From: Streptomyces bottropensis ATCC 25435
GTDB taxonomy: Bacteria; Actinomycetota; Actinomycetes; Streptomycetales; Streptomycetaceae
Assembly (NCBI RefSeq): GCF_000383595.1
Contig: NZ_KB911581.1
Span: forward strand, 1,889,342-1,953,341
DNA length: 64,000 bases
Direction of reading: 5' to 3'
Both the position numbers and the translations under genes were made by a program. Under the pieces are notes generated by a model. It saw only the letters and a list, made by a program, of their open reading frames with translations. It had not been told where the DNA came from and did no database searches. The first letter of the stretch is position 1; each line of letters starts with the position of its first letter. This document shows positions 46,920 through 57,000 of the stretch, piece by piece.

Positions 46920-47501
46920 CTACCGGAGGCGTGCCATGAGGGCGTGCTCGACGAGGGTGATCAGCGCCGACTTCGCGTCCGACCGGTGCCGGGCGTCCGT
47001 CGTGATGATCGGGGTGTCGGGCCCGATCTGGAGCGCCTCCCGGACCTCGTCCGGGTTGTACGGCTGCTGGCCCTCGAAGCCGTTCAACGCGATGACGAAG
47101 GGGAGGCCGCTGTTCTCGAAGTAGTCGACGGCGGGGAAGCAGTCGGCGAGGCGGCGGGTGTCGACGAGGACGATGGCGCCGATGGCGCCGCGGACGAGGT
47201 CGTCCCACATGAACCAGAAGCGGTCCTGTCCGGGGGTGCCGAACAGGTACAGGATGAGGTCCTGGTCGAGGGTGATGCGGCCGAAGTCCATGGCGACCGT
47301 GGTGGTCGTCTTGTCTCCGGTGTGGGTGAGGTCGTCGATGCCCGCGGACGCGGACGTCATGACGGCCTCGGTACGCAGCGGGTTGATCTCCGAGACGGCC
47401 CCGACGAACGTGGTCTTGCCCACGCCGAAGCCGCCCGCCACCACGATCTTCGCGGACGTGGTGGAGCGGGAAGGCCCTCCGCTAGAGCTTGCGAAGTCCA
47501 C
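46920..47501 (-). CDS. cvnD: Conservon GTPase CvnD (first conservon)
   Basis: 193-aa Ras-like GTPase of the CvnD/MglA-type group. The P-loop GGFGVGKT (23-30) and LFGTPGQDRFWFMWDDL (switch II region) are clear. The usual NKxD is replaced by LNGFEG, a trait of the family. It is thought to act downstream of CvnA, B and C at the membrane, like a bacterial analogue of a G-protein complex. GTG 47501 overlaps the cvnC end by 20 bp. Its DNA is almost identical to the second cvnD (52598) across most of its length. Confidence 0.93.
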   Translation of the reverse strand: MDFASSSGGPSRSTTSAKIVVAGGFGVGKTTFVGAVSEINPLRTEAVMTSASAGIDDLTHTGDKTTTTVAMDFGRITLDQDLILYLFGTPGQDRFWFMWDDLVRGAIGAIVLVDTRRLADCFPAVDYFENSGLPFVIALNGFEGQQPYNPDEVREALQIGPDTPIITTDARHRSDAKSALITLVEHALMARLR

Positions 47502-48051
47502 TGAGCACCCTTTCGAGCAATGTCACGGCTGGCTGGCCGCCGGCGCTCTCGTCGCCGCCGGGCTGATGAATGGCGACCAGGCCCGCCTCCGCCAAGTCGG
47601 CGACGAGAATCCTGGCCACGCCGAGAGGGATCGTCAGGAGGGCCGAGATCTCGGCCACCGACTTGATCTCCCGGCAGAGGTTGCAGATCCGCTGATGCTC
47701 GGGCAACTGGCCCTGCATCTGGTGCGGCTGCGCGGTGGTGTGCACCAGCGCCTCGATGGCGAGCTGGTAGCGAGGCCTGGTACGGCCGCCCGTCATGGCG
47801 TACGGGCGCACGAGGGGGTTGTGCGCCGCCCCGGCGGGCGACGACTCGGGGGCGCGGCGTTGCGGCTGCACGGGCTGGATGCGCGGCGCCGGCGGCTGGT
47901 CGTACGGCGAGGGGCCGGGGCCCTGCGGTGCGTACGGCTGCTGGCGGCTCGGTGCGGAGGGGAAGTTGTACCGGTTCTGGTCACCCTGGCCCGGCCCCTG
48001 GCCAGGGTAGGACCAGTTGCCCGACGATGAACCGCCTGGGGGTGTTGCCAC
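47482..48051 (-). CDS. cvnC: Conservon DUF742 protein CvnC (first conservon)
   Basis: 189 residues. A Gly/Pro/Gln-rich N-terminal half is followed by the DUF742 winged-helix domain (LVRPYAMTGGRTRPRYQLAIE to TLLERVLSGLRKL). I choose GTG 48051, because GGAGGAG lies 5-6 nt before it; the in-frame ATG at 48084 has no Shine-Dalgarno. The Cys-containing segment ICNLCRE is conserved in both copies of the window. Part of the cvnA-B-C-D operon. Confidence 0.88.
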   Translation of the reverse strand: MATPPGGSSSGNWSYPGQGPGQGDQNRYNFPSAPSRQQPYAPQGPGPSPYDQPPAPRIQPVQPQRRAPESSPAGAAHNPLVRPYAMTGGRTRPRYQLAIEALVHTTAQPHQMQGQLPEHQRICNLCREIKSVAEISALLTIPLGVARILVADLAEAGLVAIHQPGGDESAGGQPAVTLLERVLSGLRKL

Positions 48052-48149
48052 GTTCTCTCCTCCTCCGACTGTGCTGGCATCCATGGCTCATTGGAAGCCG
48101 CGTCCCGAAACCTTACGGCCCCGGGACGCCAAAACGCACCGTCTGACTG

Positions 48150-48572
48150 TTAGTTGAGCAGGCTGCCCTGGAGCTCCGCACGAAGATCGGGCGTCAGGAC
48201 CGTACCGGCACGGTCCACCAGAAGGGCCATCTCGTACCCGATGAGACCGATGTCGGCTTCCGGATGTGCGAGAACGGCGAGCGAGGAACCGTCGGAAACG
48301 GACATGATGAACAGGAATCCCCGCTCCATCTCCACAACCGTCTGATTGACGCTGCCACCTTCGAAGATGCGGGAGGCACCCGCGGTCAGAGAGGTCAGAC
48401 CCGACGCGACGGCCGCCAGCTGGTCGGCACGGTCGCGGGGGAAACCTTCGGACATCGCCAGAAGGAGTCCGTCGGCGGAGACCACCACCGTGTGCGACAC
48501 CCCGGGGGTGTTGTCCACGAAATTGGTGATCAACCAGTTCAGGTTCTGCGCCGCCTGGCTCATCGGGCTCAC
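48150..48572 (-). CDS. cvnB: Conservon roadblock/LC7 protein CvnB (first conservon)
   Basis: 140 residues, a single roadblock/LC7 domain (LNWLITNFVDNTPGVSHTVVVSADGLLLAMSEG onward), thought to regulate the GTPase CvnD as MglB regulates MglA. GTG 48572 has AGGAG 7 nt upstream and leaves 1 bp after the cvnA stop; ATG 48563 would be too far from that site. The protein is about nine-tenths identical to the second copy by eye. Confidence 0.92.
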   Translation of the reverse strand: MSPMSQAAQNLNWLITNFVDNTPGVSHTVVVSADGLLLAMSEGFPRDRADQLAAVASGLTSLTAGASRIFEGGSVNQTVVEMERGFLFIMSVSDGSSLAVLAHPEADIGLIGYEMALLVDRAGTVLTPDLRAELQGSLLN

Positions 48573-48573
48573 A

Positions 48574-51500
48574 CTAACGCTCCTGGTTGTAGGTGCTGTC
48601 AGGCCCACTGTGGTGATTCCTAGTGGCCTGGCCGTTCGTTTCACTGCTTGCGTTGCGCCCACGCTGGACACCCCGGCGCAGGTTGCTCAGCCTGCCCCGG
48701 ACGTCCTCGGGAGCGCGGGAGATCTGTGGACCTCCCTGCGGGGTCGTCTGGGCGGCGCCCTCGACCAGGTTGGCCTTGGGCACCCGCCGCGGCAGGCCGG
48801 AGGAGGTGACCCCGCCCGCCTTGGGCTTCTTCAGCTGGGAGGCCTGCTGCCAGCGCGCGTCGTTGTCCGAGCGCCAGTCGCCGTTCGGTCCCCCGGCCGT
48901 CGGCTGGTCCTGGGCCACTTCCTGCCGTCCGTTCACGGCGCCCGCGCTCGTGCCGCCCATGCTCGCGGTGGATCCGCGGCGGGGCAGGCCGGCGTCGGTC
49001 AGCGCGTGGCCGGCGGAGGGGGTGGGTCCCGGACGTTCGAAGCCTACGCGGTCCGGCTCCTTCACGTCAGCGGCCTGCGAAGATTCCGGTTCCGGAGCGT
49101 AGTCGGAGCGGTACGAGCTCTGGTAGTCCTGCTGCTGCGGCCAGTCGTCCTGATAGGGCTGCTCGTCGAAGCCCGCGTACGACTCCGGGGCGCTCGCGGC
49201 GGCTGCCGTGTGCTCCTCCTGGACGGGCTCCGCATAGGAGGGCTCGGGGTAACCGCCGGTGGCGGAGAACGTGTCGTTCCCGCCCGGCAGGTGCCCGTTG
49301 CCGTTCGCCATGCCGTTGCCGCCCTGGCCGAAGTACGCCTCGTCGTACGACGGCTGCTGCGGCTCCTCGTACGCCGTCTGCTGGTCGAACGACCGCTGCG
49401 GGTCCACGTAGGCCGTCGCGCCGTTGTCGTAGGACGGCTCGGCGGACTGGAAGTCGTCGCCGTAGCGCGGCGTCTGGCCCGGGGGCAGCTGCGGGTTCTG
49501 GTGCGTCTGCGACTCCAGGGCCGCACGGCGCTCCTCGCGTATCAGCGAGCGGCCCACGGGGTCCAGGTCGCGCAGGTCGTCCGGGACCTCGTAGCGGCTG
49601 TCGTCGAAGCCCAGCTCGGCGGCGGTCCGCATCGGGGCCACGGCCGGCTGCTGGAACGCGTGCTGCTGCTCCGGGATGATCTGCGAGACCGTGAACTGGT
49701 CGGCCGCCGGCTGCTGCTCGCCACCGCCACCGTGGGTGATGACGTCGGGGAGCATGACCAGCGAGGTCGTCCCGGCCTGCTCGCCCGAGGGGCGGAGCTG
49801 GACGCGGATGCCGTGCCGGTCGGACAGCCGGCCGACCACGAACAGACCCATGCGCTGCGAGATCGCGGCGTCCACGGTCGGCGGGTTGGCCAGCTTGTGG
49901 TTGATGTCCGCGAAGTCCTCGGCGGTGAGGCCGATGCCCTTGTCGTGGATCTCGATCATCACGCGGCCGTCGGGCAGACGGGTCGCGGTGACGCGGACCT
50001 TGGTCTGCGGGGAGGAGAACGTGGTGGCGTTCTCCAGCAGCTCGGCGAGCAGGTGCACGAGGTCGGTCACGGCGCGGCCGTGGATCTCGGCCTCCGGGAC
50101 GCCGGACAGCTCGATGCGCTCGTACTGCTCCACCTCGGAGGAGGCGGCGCGCAGCACGTCGATCAGCGGGACCGGCTGGTCCCAGCGACGGCCGGGCTCC
50201 TCACCGGCGAGGACCAGGAGGTTCTCGCCGTTGCGGCGCATACGGGTGGCCAGGTGGTCCAGCTTGAAGAGGTTCTCCAGCTGGTCCGGGTCGGCCTCGT
50301 TGTTCTCCAGGTCGGTGATGAGGGTCAGCTGGCCCTCGATCAGCGACTGGTTGCGGCGCGAGAGGTTGGTGAAGATCGCGTTGATGTTGCCCCGCAGCAG
50401 GGCCTGCTCGGCGGCGAGCCGGACGGCCTCACGGTGGACCTGGTCGAAGGCGCGCGCGACCTCGCCGATCTCGTCCGTGCTGTTGATGGGGATCGGCGCG
50501 ACGCGGGTGTCGACGCGGCCGGGGTCGGTGCGCGAGAGCTGGTCGACCAGCATCGGCAGACGCTGCTCGGCGATGCCGAAGGCGGCGTTGCGCAGCTGGC
50601 GCATCGAACGGCTCATCTGGCGGGCCATGATCCCGGCGATGATGAACGCGGCGAGCAGGGCGACGATGACGATGGCGCCGTTGATGTAGGCGTCGCGCTG
50701 GGCGTCGGAGGCGATCTGTCCGGCCTCGGCCACCGCGCGGTTGATCAGATCGGTCTCGACCTCGCTGTAGCCCTCGAACTTCAGAGTCGAGGCCGCCATC
50801 CAGTTCTGGTAGGTGACGCCCTGCTTCGCCAGGTCCTCGGGCGAGGCGCCGCTGCCGATCGCCTGGATCATCTTCAGCATGGTGTCCGGCGGCGGGACGT
50901 AGTTCTTGTCCTTGGCCGCGGCCTCGGCGGCCTGCTTCTTGCCCTCTTCGGTCTTCTGCGCCATGACCGATTCCAGACGCGCGGCGTCGGCCTCGGTACC
51001 GCCGGAGACGTACTCCTGTACGGCGATGTTCTCCAGGTACGCGTACGAGGTGAACGCGGTGACCTGCTGACGGAAGATTTTCTGGTCCTCGCTGGGCCGG
51101 ACCAGCAGGTGGGTGCCGATCGAGCGCTGCAGGGAGGCGGCGCCCTTGGCGAGCGTGACCGCGTAGACCGTACGGCCGTACGCGGTGATGTTGCCCGTAC
51201 CGAGTCCGAGCTCGTTGGAGAACTCCGCCAGGAGGTGCTCGACGGTGACGTAGCCCTCTTCGGTCTGTACCGGGTCGGCGGCCCGGGTGAAGGCGGTCTG
51301 CCGGAGCTTCTCCAGCGCGGGCTCGGCCTCCTCCACCAGACGCAGCCGGCGCTCCAGGCCCTGCCCGGACGGCATTCCGACGACCTCCGCGTGGAAGGCG
51401 TCGGCCTTCTCGTCGGTGAAGGCGCGGGCGTCCTTGACGACCTCGCTGTCGCGGTCGCCGTCCAGCAGCGGCTGGGCGGAGATGTCCCGCTCGTTGAGGA

Positions 51501-51810
51501 GTGCCTCCGCGTAGACGCCGGCAGCGGATACGATCTTGGCGACCTTCTCAGCGTCCCGGGCGTCCTGCCAGGTGTCGATCGAGCTCTTCACCTGGAAGCC
51601 GCCCATGACCAGGCCGACCAGCACGGGTATGAGGAGGATCGCGTTCAGACGCGTGGGTACACGCCAGTTGCGGGGGGAGAGACGACTTCCGCTGGACGCG
51701 GGAGCTGCCGTCGGCTCCGGCCCGGTCACTTGTGCGGGTGCCGCTCCGCGCGGCGGCGGGGTGAAGTTGCCCCGCGCCGACGGCTCGGGACCTTTCTTGC
51801 TTCGCCTCAC
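48574..51810 (-). CDS. cvnA: Conservon sensor-kinase-like protein CvnA (first conservon)
   Basis: 1078 residues: a short basic N-terminus, membrane helix 1 (about 50-70), an extracellular nitrate/nitrite-sensor (NIT)-like domain, membrane helix 2 (about 370-392), a HAMP segment, then an HATPase domain with ELLENATTF (N box) and EIHDKGIGL (G1). The expected phospho-His region reads NLSRRNQSLIEGQL and has no His, so it may bind ATP without classic autophosphorylation. A ~400-residue disordered Gln/Pro/Tyr-rich tail follows. GTG 51810 is chosen (MRRSKKGPEPSARGNFTPPP); a longer frame to 51864 is possible. Confidence 0.9.
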   Translation of the reverse strand: MRRSKKGPEPSARGNFTPPPRGAAPAQVTGPEPTAAPASSGSRLSPRNWRVPTRLNAILLIPVLVGLVMGGFQVKSSIDTWQDARDAEKVAKIVSAAGVYAEALLNERDISAQPLLDGDRDSEVVKDARAFTDEKADAFHAEVVGMPSGQGLERRLRLVEEAEPALEKLRQTAFTRAADPVQTEEGYVTVEHLLAEFSNELGLGTGNITAYGRTVYAVTLAKGAASLQRSIGTHLLVRPSEDQKIFRQQVTAFTSYAYLENIAVQEYVSGGTEADAARLESVMAQKTEEGKKQAAEAAAKDKNYVPPPDTMLKMIQAIGSGASPEDLAKQGVTYQNWMAASTLKFEGYSEVETDLINRAVAEAGQIASDAQRDAYINGAIVIVALLAAFIIAGIMARQMSRSMRQLRNAAFGIAEQRLPMLVDQLSRTDPGRVDTRVAPIPINSTDEIGEVARAFDQVHREAVRLAAEQALLRGNINAIFTNLSRRNQSLIEGQLTLITDLENNEADPDQLENLFKLDHLATRMRRNGENLLVLAGEEPGRRWDQPVPLIDVLRAASSEVEQYERIELSGVPEAEIHGRAVTDLVHLLAELLENATTFSSPQTKVRVTATRLPDGRVMIEIHDKGIGLTAEDFADINHKLANPPTVDAAISQRMGLFVVGRLSDRHGIRVQLRPSGEQAGTTSLVMLPDVITHGGGGEQQPAADQFTVSQIIPEQQHAFQQPAVAPMRTAAELGFDDSRYEVPDDLRDLDPVGRSLIREERRAALESQTHQNPQLPPGQTPRYGDDFQSAEPSYDNGATAYVDPQRSFDQQTAYEEPQQPSYDEAYFGQGGNGMANGNGHLPGGNDTFSATGGYPEPSYAEPVQEEHTAAAASAPESYAGFDEQPYQDDWPQQQDYQSSYRSDYAPEPESSQAADVKEPDRVGFERPGPTPSAGHALTDAGLPRRGSTASMGGTSAGAVNGRQEVAQDQPTAGGPNGDWRSDNDARWQQASQLKKPKAGGVTSSGLPRRVPKANLVEGAAQTTPQGGPQISRAPEDVRGRLSNLRRGVQRGRNASSETNGQATRNHHSGPDSTYNQER

Positions 51811-52597
51811 TCGACCAACAACCTCTCGGCGCCGGCACCTACGTCGTGCCGCGGGTGACTCCACGCCCTAGTACGTCTTTGACTAATGGGCAGTTCAGGC
51901 ATTCCAGCACGTCACGCTGAGGACTTCCAAACACTGGGAGGCAACGATTCCGCGTGATGTAAGTCCCAGATAAAACGGTCATAAAGAGCGAGCCGCGCCA
52001 AAAAGCGGGGGCAAGGTGAGCGCAGTGGTACTGATCGACCGCGACGCGTGGTCGTACCACCCTATTTCTCTGTCGAAACGTTATGAACACCGGGGCCGAC
52101 CGTGTCAAAGGACACAGCCGGCTCCGGTGTAACTACGACAACTGTCTTATGCGGTTGTGGACTTGGGTCCTGTTTTGGTCCCAGTCGTGGTACTTCGACC
52201 CCGCGGGACTACCGCAGCCGTGCCATGAGGGCGTGCTCGACGAGGGTGATCAGCGCCGACTTCGCGTCCGACCGGTGCCGGGCGTCCGTCGTGATGATCG
52301 GGGTGTCGGGCCCGATCTGGAGCGCCTCGCGCACCCTCGTCCGGCGTGTAGGGCTGATGCCCCTCGAAGCCGTTCAACTCAAGCGCGATGACGAAGCGTG
52401 GAGCGTACCGTGCTTCTTCGCTGTAGTACCACGGCTCGAAGCTGTCGGCGAGCGGCGGGGTGTCCACTCTCTGTCGAAACGTATGAGCGGCGACCGGGCA
52501 GCACGGCCGGCTCCGGTGTAACTACGACAACTGTCTTATGCGGTTGTGGACTTGGGTCCTGTTTTGGTCCCAGTCGTGGTACTTCGACCCCGCGGGA
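51811..52597. other. Inter-conservon region containing a noisy ~400-bp duplication
   Basis: 51811-52066 should hold the promoter of the first conservon; I see no gene there. From 52067 to about 52467 the sequence repeats at 52468 to about 52843. The two copies are identical for over 200 bp in the middle but full of insertions and changes at the outer end of the left copy and the inner end of the right copy. That pattern suggests an unmerged contig overlap. See the findings. Confidence 0.8.
52209..52467 (-). pseudogene. Truncated, frameshifted copy of the cvnD 3' end
   Basis: It matches the last ~80 codons of the cvnD at 52598-53173. From the stop (52209-52211) it is identical to about 52334, then has a 1-bp insertion, a 6-bp insertion (near 52378), and dissolves into poor similarity before ending at TGTCCAC (52461-52467). 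It is either a decayed duplicate or a sequencing/assembly artefact; I favour the latter. Confidence 0.7.
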
Positions 52598-53173
52598 CTA
52601 CCGCAGCCGTGCCATGAGGGCGTGCTCGACGAGGGTGATCAGCGCCGACTTCGCGTCCGACCGGTGCCGGGCGTCCGTCGTGATGATCGGGGTGTCGGGC
52701 CCGATCTGGAGCGCCTCGCGCACCTCGTCCGGCGTGTAGGGCTGATGCCCCTCGAAGCCGTTCAACGCGATGACGAAGGGGAGGCCGCTGTTCTCGAAGT
52801 AGTCGACGGCGGGGAAGCAGTCGGCGAGGCGGCGGGTGTCCACGAGGACGATGGCGCCGATGGCGCCGCGGACGAGGTCGTCCCACATGAACCAGAAGCG
52901 GTCCTGTCCGGGGGTGCCGAACAGGTACAGGATGAGGTCCTGGTCGAGGGTGATGCGGCCGAAGTCCATGGCGACCGTGGTGGTCGTCTTGTCTCCGGTG
53001 TGGGTGAGGTCGTCGATGCCCGCGGACGCGGACGTCATGACGGCCTCGGTACGCAGCGGGTTGATCTCCGAGACGGCCCCGACGAACGTGGTCTTGCCCA
53101 CGCCGAAGCCACCCGCCACCACGATCTTCGCCGAGGTGGTGGCCCGCCCCGATTCAGAGCTTCCGAAGTCCAC
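52598..53173 (-). CDS. cvnD: Conservon GTPase CvnD (second conservon)
   Basis: 191 residues, the same GTPase as at 46920, differing mainly in the first ~15 residues and in HQPYTPDEV versus QQPYNPDEV. P-loop GGFGVGKT and LFGTPGQDRF are intact. GTG 53173 overlaps the cvnC end by 20 bp, as in the first conservon. Codon third positions are also nearly identical to the other copy, which points to gene conversion. No good terminator is seen after it, but its 3' flank is the disturbed region. Confidence 0.92.
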   Translation of the reverse strand: MDFGSSESGRATTSAKIVVAGGFGVGKTTFVGAVSEINPLRTEAVMTSASAGIDDLTHTGDKTTTTVAMDFGRITLDQDLILYLFGTPGQDRFWFMWDDLVRGAIGAIVLVDTRRLADCFPAVDYFENSGLPFVIALNGFEGHQPYTPDEVREALQIGPDTPIITTDARHRSDAKSALITLVEHALMARLR

Positions 53174-53552
53174 TGAGAACCCTTTCCAGCAGAGTCACGT
53201 CCGGGGCACCACCGGCGTTCTCGTCGCCACCGGGCTGGTGGATCGCGACGAGTCCGGCCTCGGCGAGGTCCGCGACAAGGATCCGTGCCACACCGAGCGG
53301 CATGGACAGCAGGGCCGACACCTCGGCCACCGACTTCACCTCGCGGCACAGGTGACAGATCCGCTGGTGCTCGGGGAGCAGTCCCGCCAGGTGCGCGGGG
53401 TCTGCCGTCGTGCTGATCAGCGCCTCAAGGGCGAGCTGGTAACGCGGCCGCGTCCGGCCACCGGTCATGGCGTACGGCCGAACCAGAGGCTGGTCGCCCT
53501 CGTCCCCGTACGGCTCTGCGTACGGATCGTGAGGAGCGGTGGGCGGGGTCAT
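53154..53552 (-). CDS. cvnC: Conservon DUF742 protein CvnC (second conservon)
   Basis: 132 residues, a DUF742 winged-helix domain with only a ~20-residue acidic lead in place of the Pro/Gln-rich half seen in the first conservon. PLVRPYAMTGGRTRPRYQLALE and ICHLCREVKSVAEVSALL match the paralogue. ATG 53552 has GGAGGATCA directly upstream. A 111-bp gap separates it from cvnB, wider than the other junctions of the operon. Confidence 0.9.
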   Translation of the reverse strand: MTPPTAPHDPYAEPYGDEGDQPLVRPYAMTGGRTRPRYQLALEALISTTADPAHLAGLLPEHQRICHLCREVKSVAEVSALLSMPLGVARILVADLAEAGLVAIHQPGGDENAGGAPDVTLLERVLSGLRKL

Positions 53553-53663
53553 TGATCCTCCGAGCGGGACAGCATGTCGGTCAGTCGTGCCGTCTGACGG
53601 GGGCCGGTGGGGGGACTGTGTCGGCCGGACGGTGATTTGGTGAGGTCTGTGGATCCGCAGGCA

Positions 53664-54086
53664 TCAGTGGAGCAGACTGCCTTGGAGTTCGGCGCGCAGA
53701 TCGGGCGTGAGCACGGCGCCCGCGCGATCGACGAGCAGCGCCATCTCGTAACCGACCAGGCCGATGTCGCACTCGGGGTGGGCGAGTACGGCCAGGGACG
53801 ATCCGTCGGAGACGGACATCAGGAACAGGAAGCCGCGTTCCATCTCGACCACCGTCTGGGCCACGTCCCCGCCCTCGAAGATCCGGGAGGCCCCGGCCGT
53901 GAGCGAGGTGAGTCCGGAGGCGACGGCCGCGAGCTGATCGGCACGGTCGCGTGGGAAGCCTTCCGACATCGCCAGAAGAAGGCCGTCGGCGGACACGACG
54001 ACGGTGTGGGACACCCCGGGGGTGTTGTCCACGAAGTTGGTGATCAACCAGTTGAGGTTCTGTGCCGCTTGGCTCATCTGGCTCAA
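53664..54086 (-). CDS. cvnB: Conservon roadblock/LC7 protein CvnB (second conservon)
   Basis: 140-aa roadblock/LC7 protein. The start is TTG 54086, directly after the cvnA stop (TAGTTG), with AGGAGCG 5 nt upstream; this is the same arrangement as in the first conservon, where GTG is used. It differs from the paralogue in a handful of residues (for example GGDVAQTVVE and HPECDIGLV). Confidence 0.92.
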   Translation of the reverse strand: MSQMSQAAQNLNWLITNFVDNTPGVSHTVVVSADGLLLAMSEGFPRDRADQLAAVASGLTSLTAGASRIFEGGDVAQTVVEMERGFLFLMSVSDGSSLAVLAHPECDIGLVGYEMALLVDRAGAVLTPDLRAELQGSLLH

Positions 54087-57000
54087 CTAACGCTCCTGCT
54101 GGTGAGTGGGGCTCGGGAAGCTGCCGGTCTGGCCGTTGCCGGCCTGTCGACCCTGCGCGATGCCCCGACGGAGATTGGTCAGCCGGCCGCGTACGTCGTC
54201 AGGCGAACGCGAGACCTGCGGACCGGTTTGGTGCTGTTGCTGCTGAGCCGTGCCCGGCACGAGGTTCGCGCGCGGGACCCGGCGCGGCAGGCCGGAGGTG
54301 GTGACCCCGCCCGCCGAAGGCTGCCGGGCACGTTCGGCCTGGCGGACCAGGTCGTCGTTGGGCGTGCTGCGCCAGCTGGTGGAAGCGGGCGCGGCGGGGC
54401 TCGCCGGACGCTGAGGAGCGACCGGAGTCTGGGGAGCGGGGGCGGCAGGCTGCTGCGGCGCGGAACCGTTGCTCTGCTGTCCCTGCTGCTGGCCGTTCTG
54501 ACCGTTCTGGCCGCCCTGACCGTGGAACCAGTTGGTCTCCAGCGTGTCGTAGAGCGGGGTACGGCCGTCCATCGGACCCGTCGCCGGAGGCAGTGCCTCC
54601 GGCTCCTGCGGGCGCGCCGGACGCTGTGGCGGCACCGGGGGACGCTGCGGCGGCATGGGTGGGCGGGGCGCGTTGAAGCCCTCCCCGTTGACCTGCGGCC
54701 GCTCGAACTGGCCGGTGTCCTGGGAGTTCTGCCGGCCCGGCGCGTCGTACCGCCCGGGGCCCTGGCCGTTCTGCCGGCCGGGCGCGCCGAACTGTGCCGG
54801 GTCCTGCGGACCGGGTCGGCCGGGAGCACCGAACTGGCCGGTGCCCTGCGGGTTCTGCCGGCCCGGCGCCGGGAACTGGCCCGTGCCGGAGCCGTCGTAA
54901 CCCGTCACGGCGAACTGGCCGGTGGACGACGGGTCCTGCGAGGCACCCCGGGACGGACCGGTGGGCGCCGGCGGAGCACCGGCCCCGCCGTAGACGTCGG
55001 AGCGGGTGTAGGAGCCGGTGCCGTCCTGTGCGGGCGTGCCCGCGCCGGGGCGGCGGCTGTCGAAGTCGGCACCCGGGTTGTGCGGGAAGTCCATGGGCGA
55101 GCCCGGAGCCTGGCCGGGGTCGACGCGCGGCATCGGCGCGGTGACGTCCGGCTGCTCCTCGTGGCCGCGCGGGGCGTCCAGCGAGGCGCGCGGTACCGGA
55201 GGCTGCGCGTTGTCGTTGCTCCAGCTGGGCGTCCGCGACGGGGCGTTGCCCCCGGGCAGCTCGGCGCGCGGACCACCGCGGCCGGGCAGCTGCGGACGGC
55301 GCCTGCCGGAACGTTCCTTGCCCTGCTTGGGCGGTACGGCGCCCGGACCGCCGGCGGCCTGGCCGGGCCGGGCCGCGCCGGTGTCACCGGGACCGCCGGC
55401 CGGGCGCAGGCCCGAGCCGGTCGGGAAGCCGCCGCCCTGGCGGCCGGAGTCGTCGAAGCTCTCGAAGCCGTTCGCGCCACCGGTCCCGGCGGCCTGGAGG
55501 CCCTGCGGGGCACCGGGCGCCTGACCGCCGCCGAACGCACCGCCGCCGCCGAACCCGCCGGCACCGGCGCCCGCCGGAGGCCGGCCGCCCTGCGGGGGCA
55601 CCGGCGGACCACCCTGGGGACCACGCGGGCCACCGGGGTTGCCGAGACCACCCGGACCACTGGGGTTGCCGGGCAGCGCGGCCCGCGGGCCCTGGCCCGC
55701 GCCGACCTGCCCACGCTGAGGGGCACCACCGAGGAGGCCACCACCGGCCGAGGGACCGCCGAGCGGCGGACCCGACTGGTTGCCGGACTGGCGACGCGCG
55801 GCGGCGGCACCGGCCGCGGCCTGTGCGGCGGCCGGACCACCGGTGGAGGGAGCGCCCTGGCCGGGCTTGCCCGGGGTGGGCTTCTTGTTGCCCTGTGCCA
55901 CGTCGACGGGAAGCATGACGAGCGCGGTCGTACCGCCCGAGTCGGACGGGCGCAGCTGGATGCGGATGCCGTGGCGCTGCGACAGCCGGCCGACCACGAA
56001 CAGACCCATGCGGCGGGAGACCGAGACGTCCACGGTGGGCGGCGAGGCGAGGCGCTCGTTGATCGCCGCGAGGTCCTCGGGGGAGAGGCCGATACCGGTG
56101 TCGTGGATCTCGATCAGCACCCGGCCGTCGGGCAGGGCGTGACCGGTGACCTTGACCTTGGTCTGCGGCGAGGAGAAGGAGGTGGCGTTCTCCAGCAGCT
56201 CGGCGAGCAGGTGCACGAGGTCGTTGACCACGCGGCCGGCGACCTCGGTCGTCGGCACGGAGGACAGTTCGATGCGCTCGTACTGCTCCACCTCGGACGC
56301 GGCGGCGCGGAGCACGTCGACCAGCGGGACCGGGCGGGTCCAGCGGCGGCCGGGTTCCTCACCGGCGAGAACGAGGAGGTTCTCACCGTTACGGCGCATG
56401 CGGGTGGCGAGGTGGTCGAGCTTGAAGAGGGAGGACAGCTGGTCCGGGTCGGCCTCGCGCGACTCCAGTTCGGAGATGAGCGACAGCTGACGCTGGATGA
56501 GGCCCTGGGAGCGGCGCGAGAGGTTGGTGAACATCGCGTTGACGTTGCCCCGCAGGAGGGCCTGCTCGGCGGCGAGGCGGACGGCCTCGCGGTGCACGTC
56601 GTCGAAGGCCGCGGCCACCTGGCCGATCTCGTCCCGGGAGTGCACACCGACGGACTCGACGGAGGTGTCGACGTCCTGCGGGTCCGACTCCGACAGCTGC
56701 TTGACCAGCTCGGGCAGCCGGTCCTGGGCGACCTTGGTCGCGGTGTCCTGCAGCCGGCGCAGCGAGCGGATCATGGACCGGGCCACGACGAACGCGCCGA
56801 CCAGGGAGACACCGAGGACGAGGAGGATCAGCGCACCGGAGATGATCGCCTCTTGCTCCGCGTCGGCGCGGAGGTTGCGGGCGGTCTGTTCCATCTCCTC
56901 GAGGAGCGAGCCCTCGATCTTCTTCATCTGCTCGATCTTGGCCGCGGAGTCGTCGGTCCAGTCCTTGTACGAGCGCTTGTCCTGCCCGCCCAGACCGCCC

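Noticed and set aside
48346..51858. 1170-codon plus-strand frame opposite the first cvnA
   Set aside because: Same reason: an antisense shadow of a recognised conservon gene with no start signal or domain.
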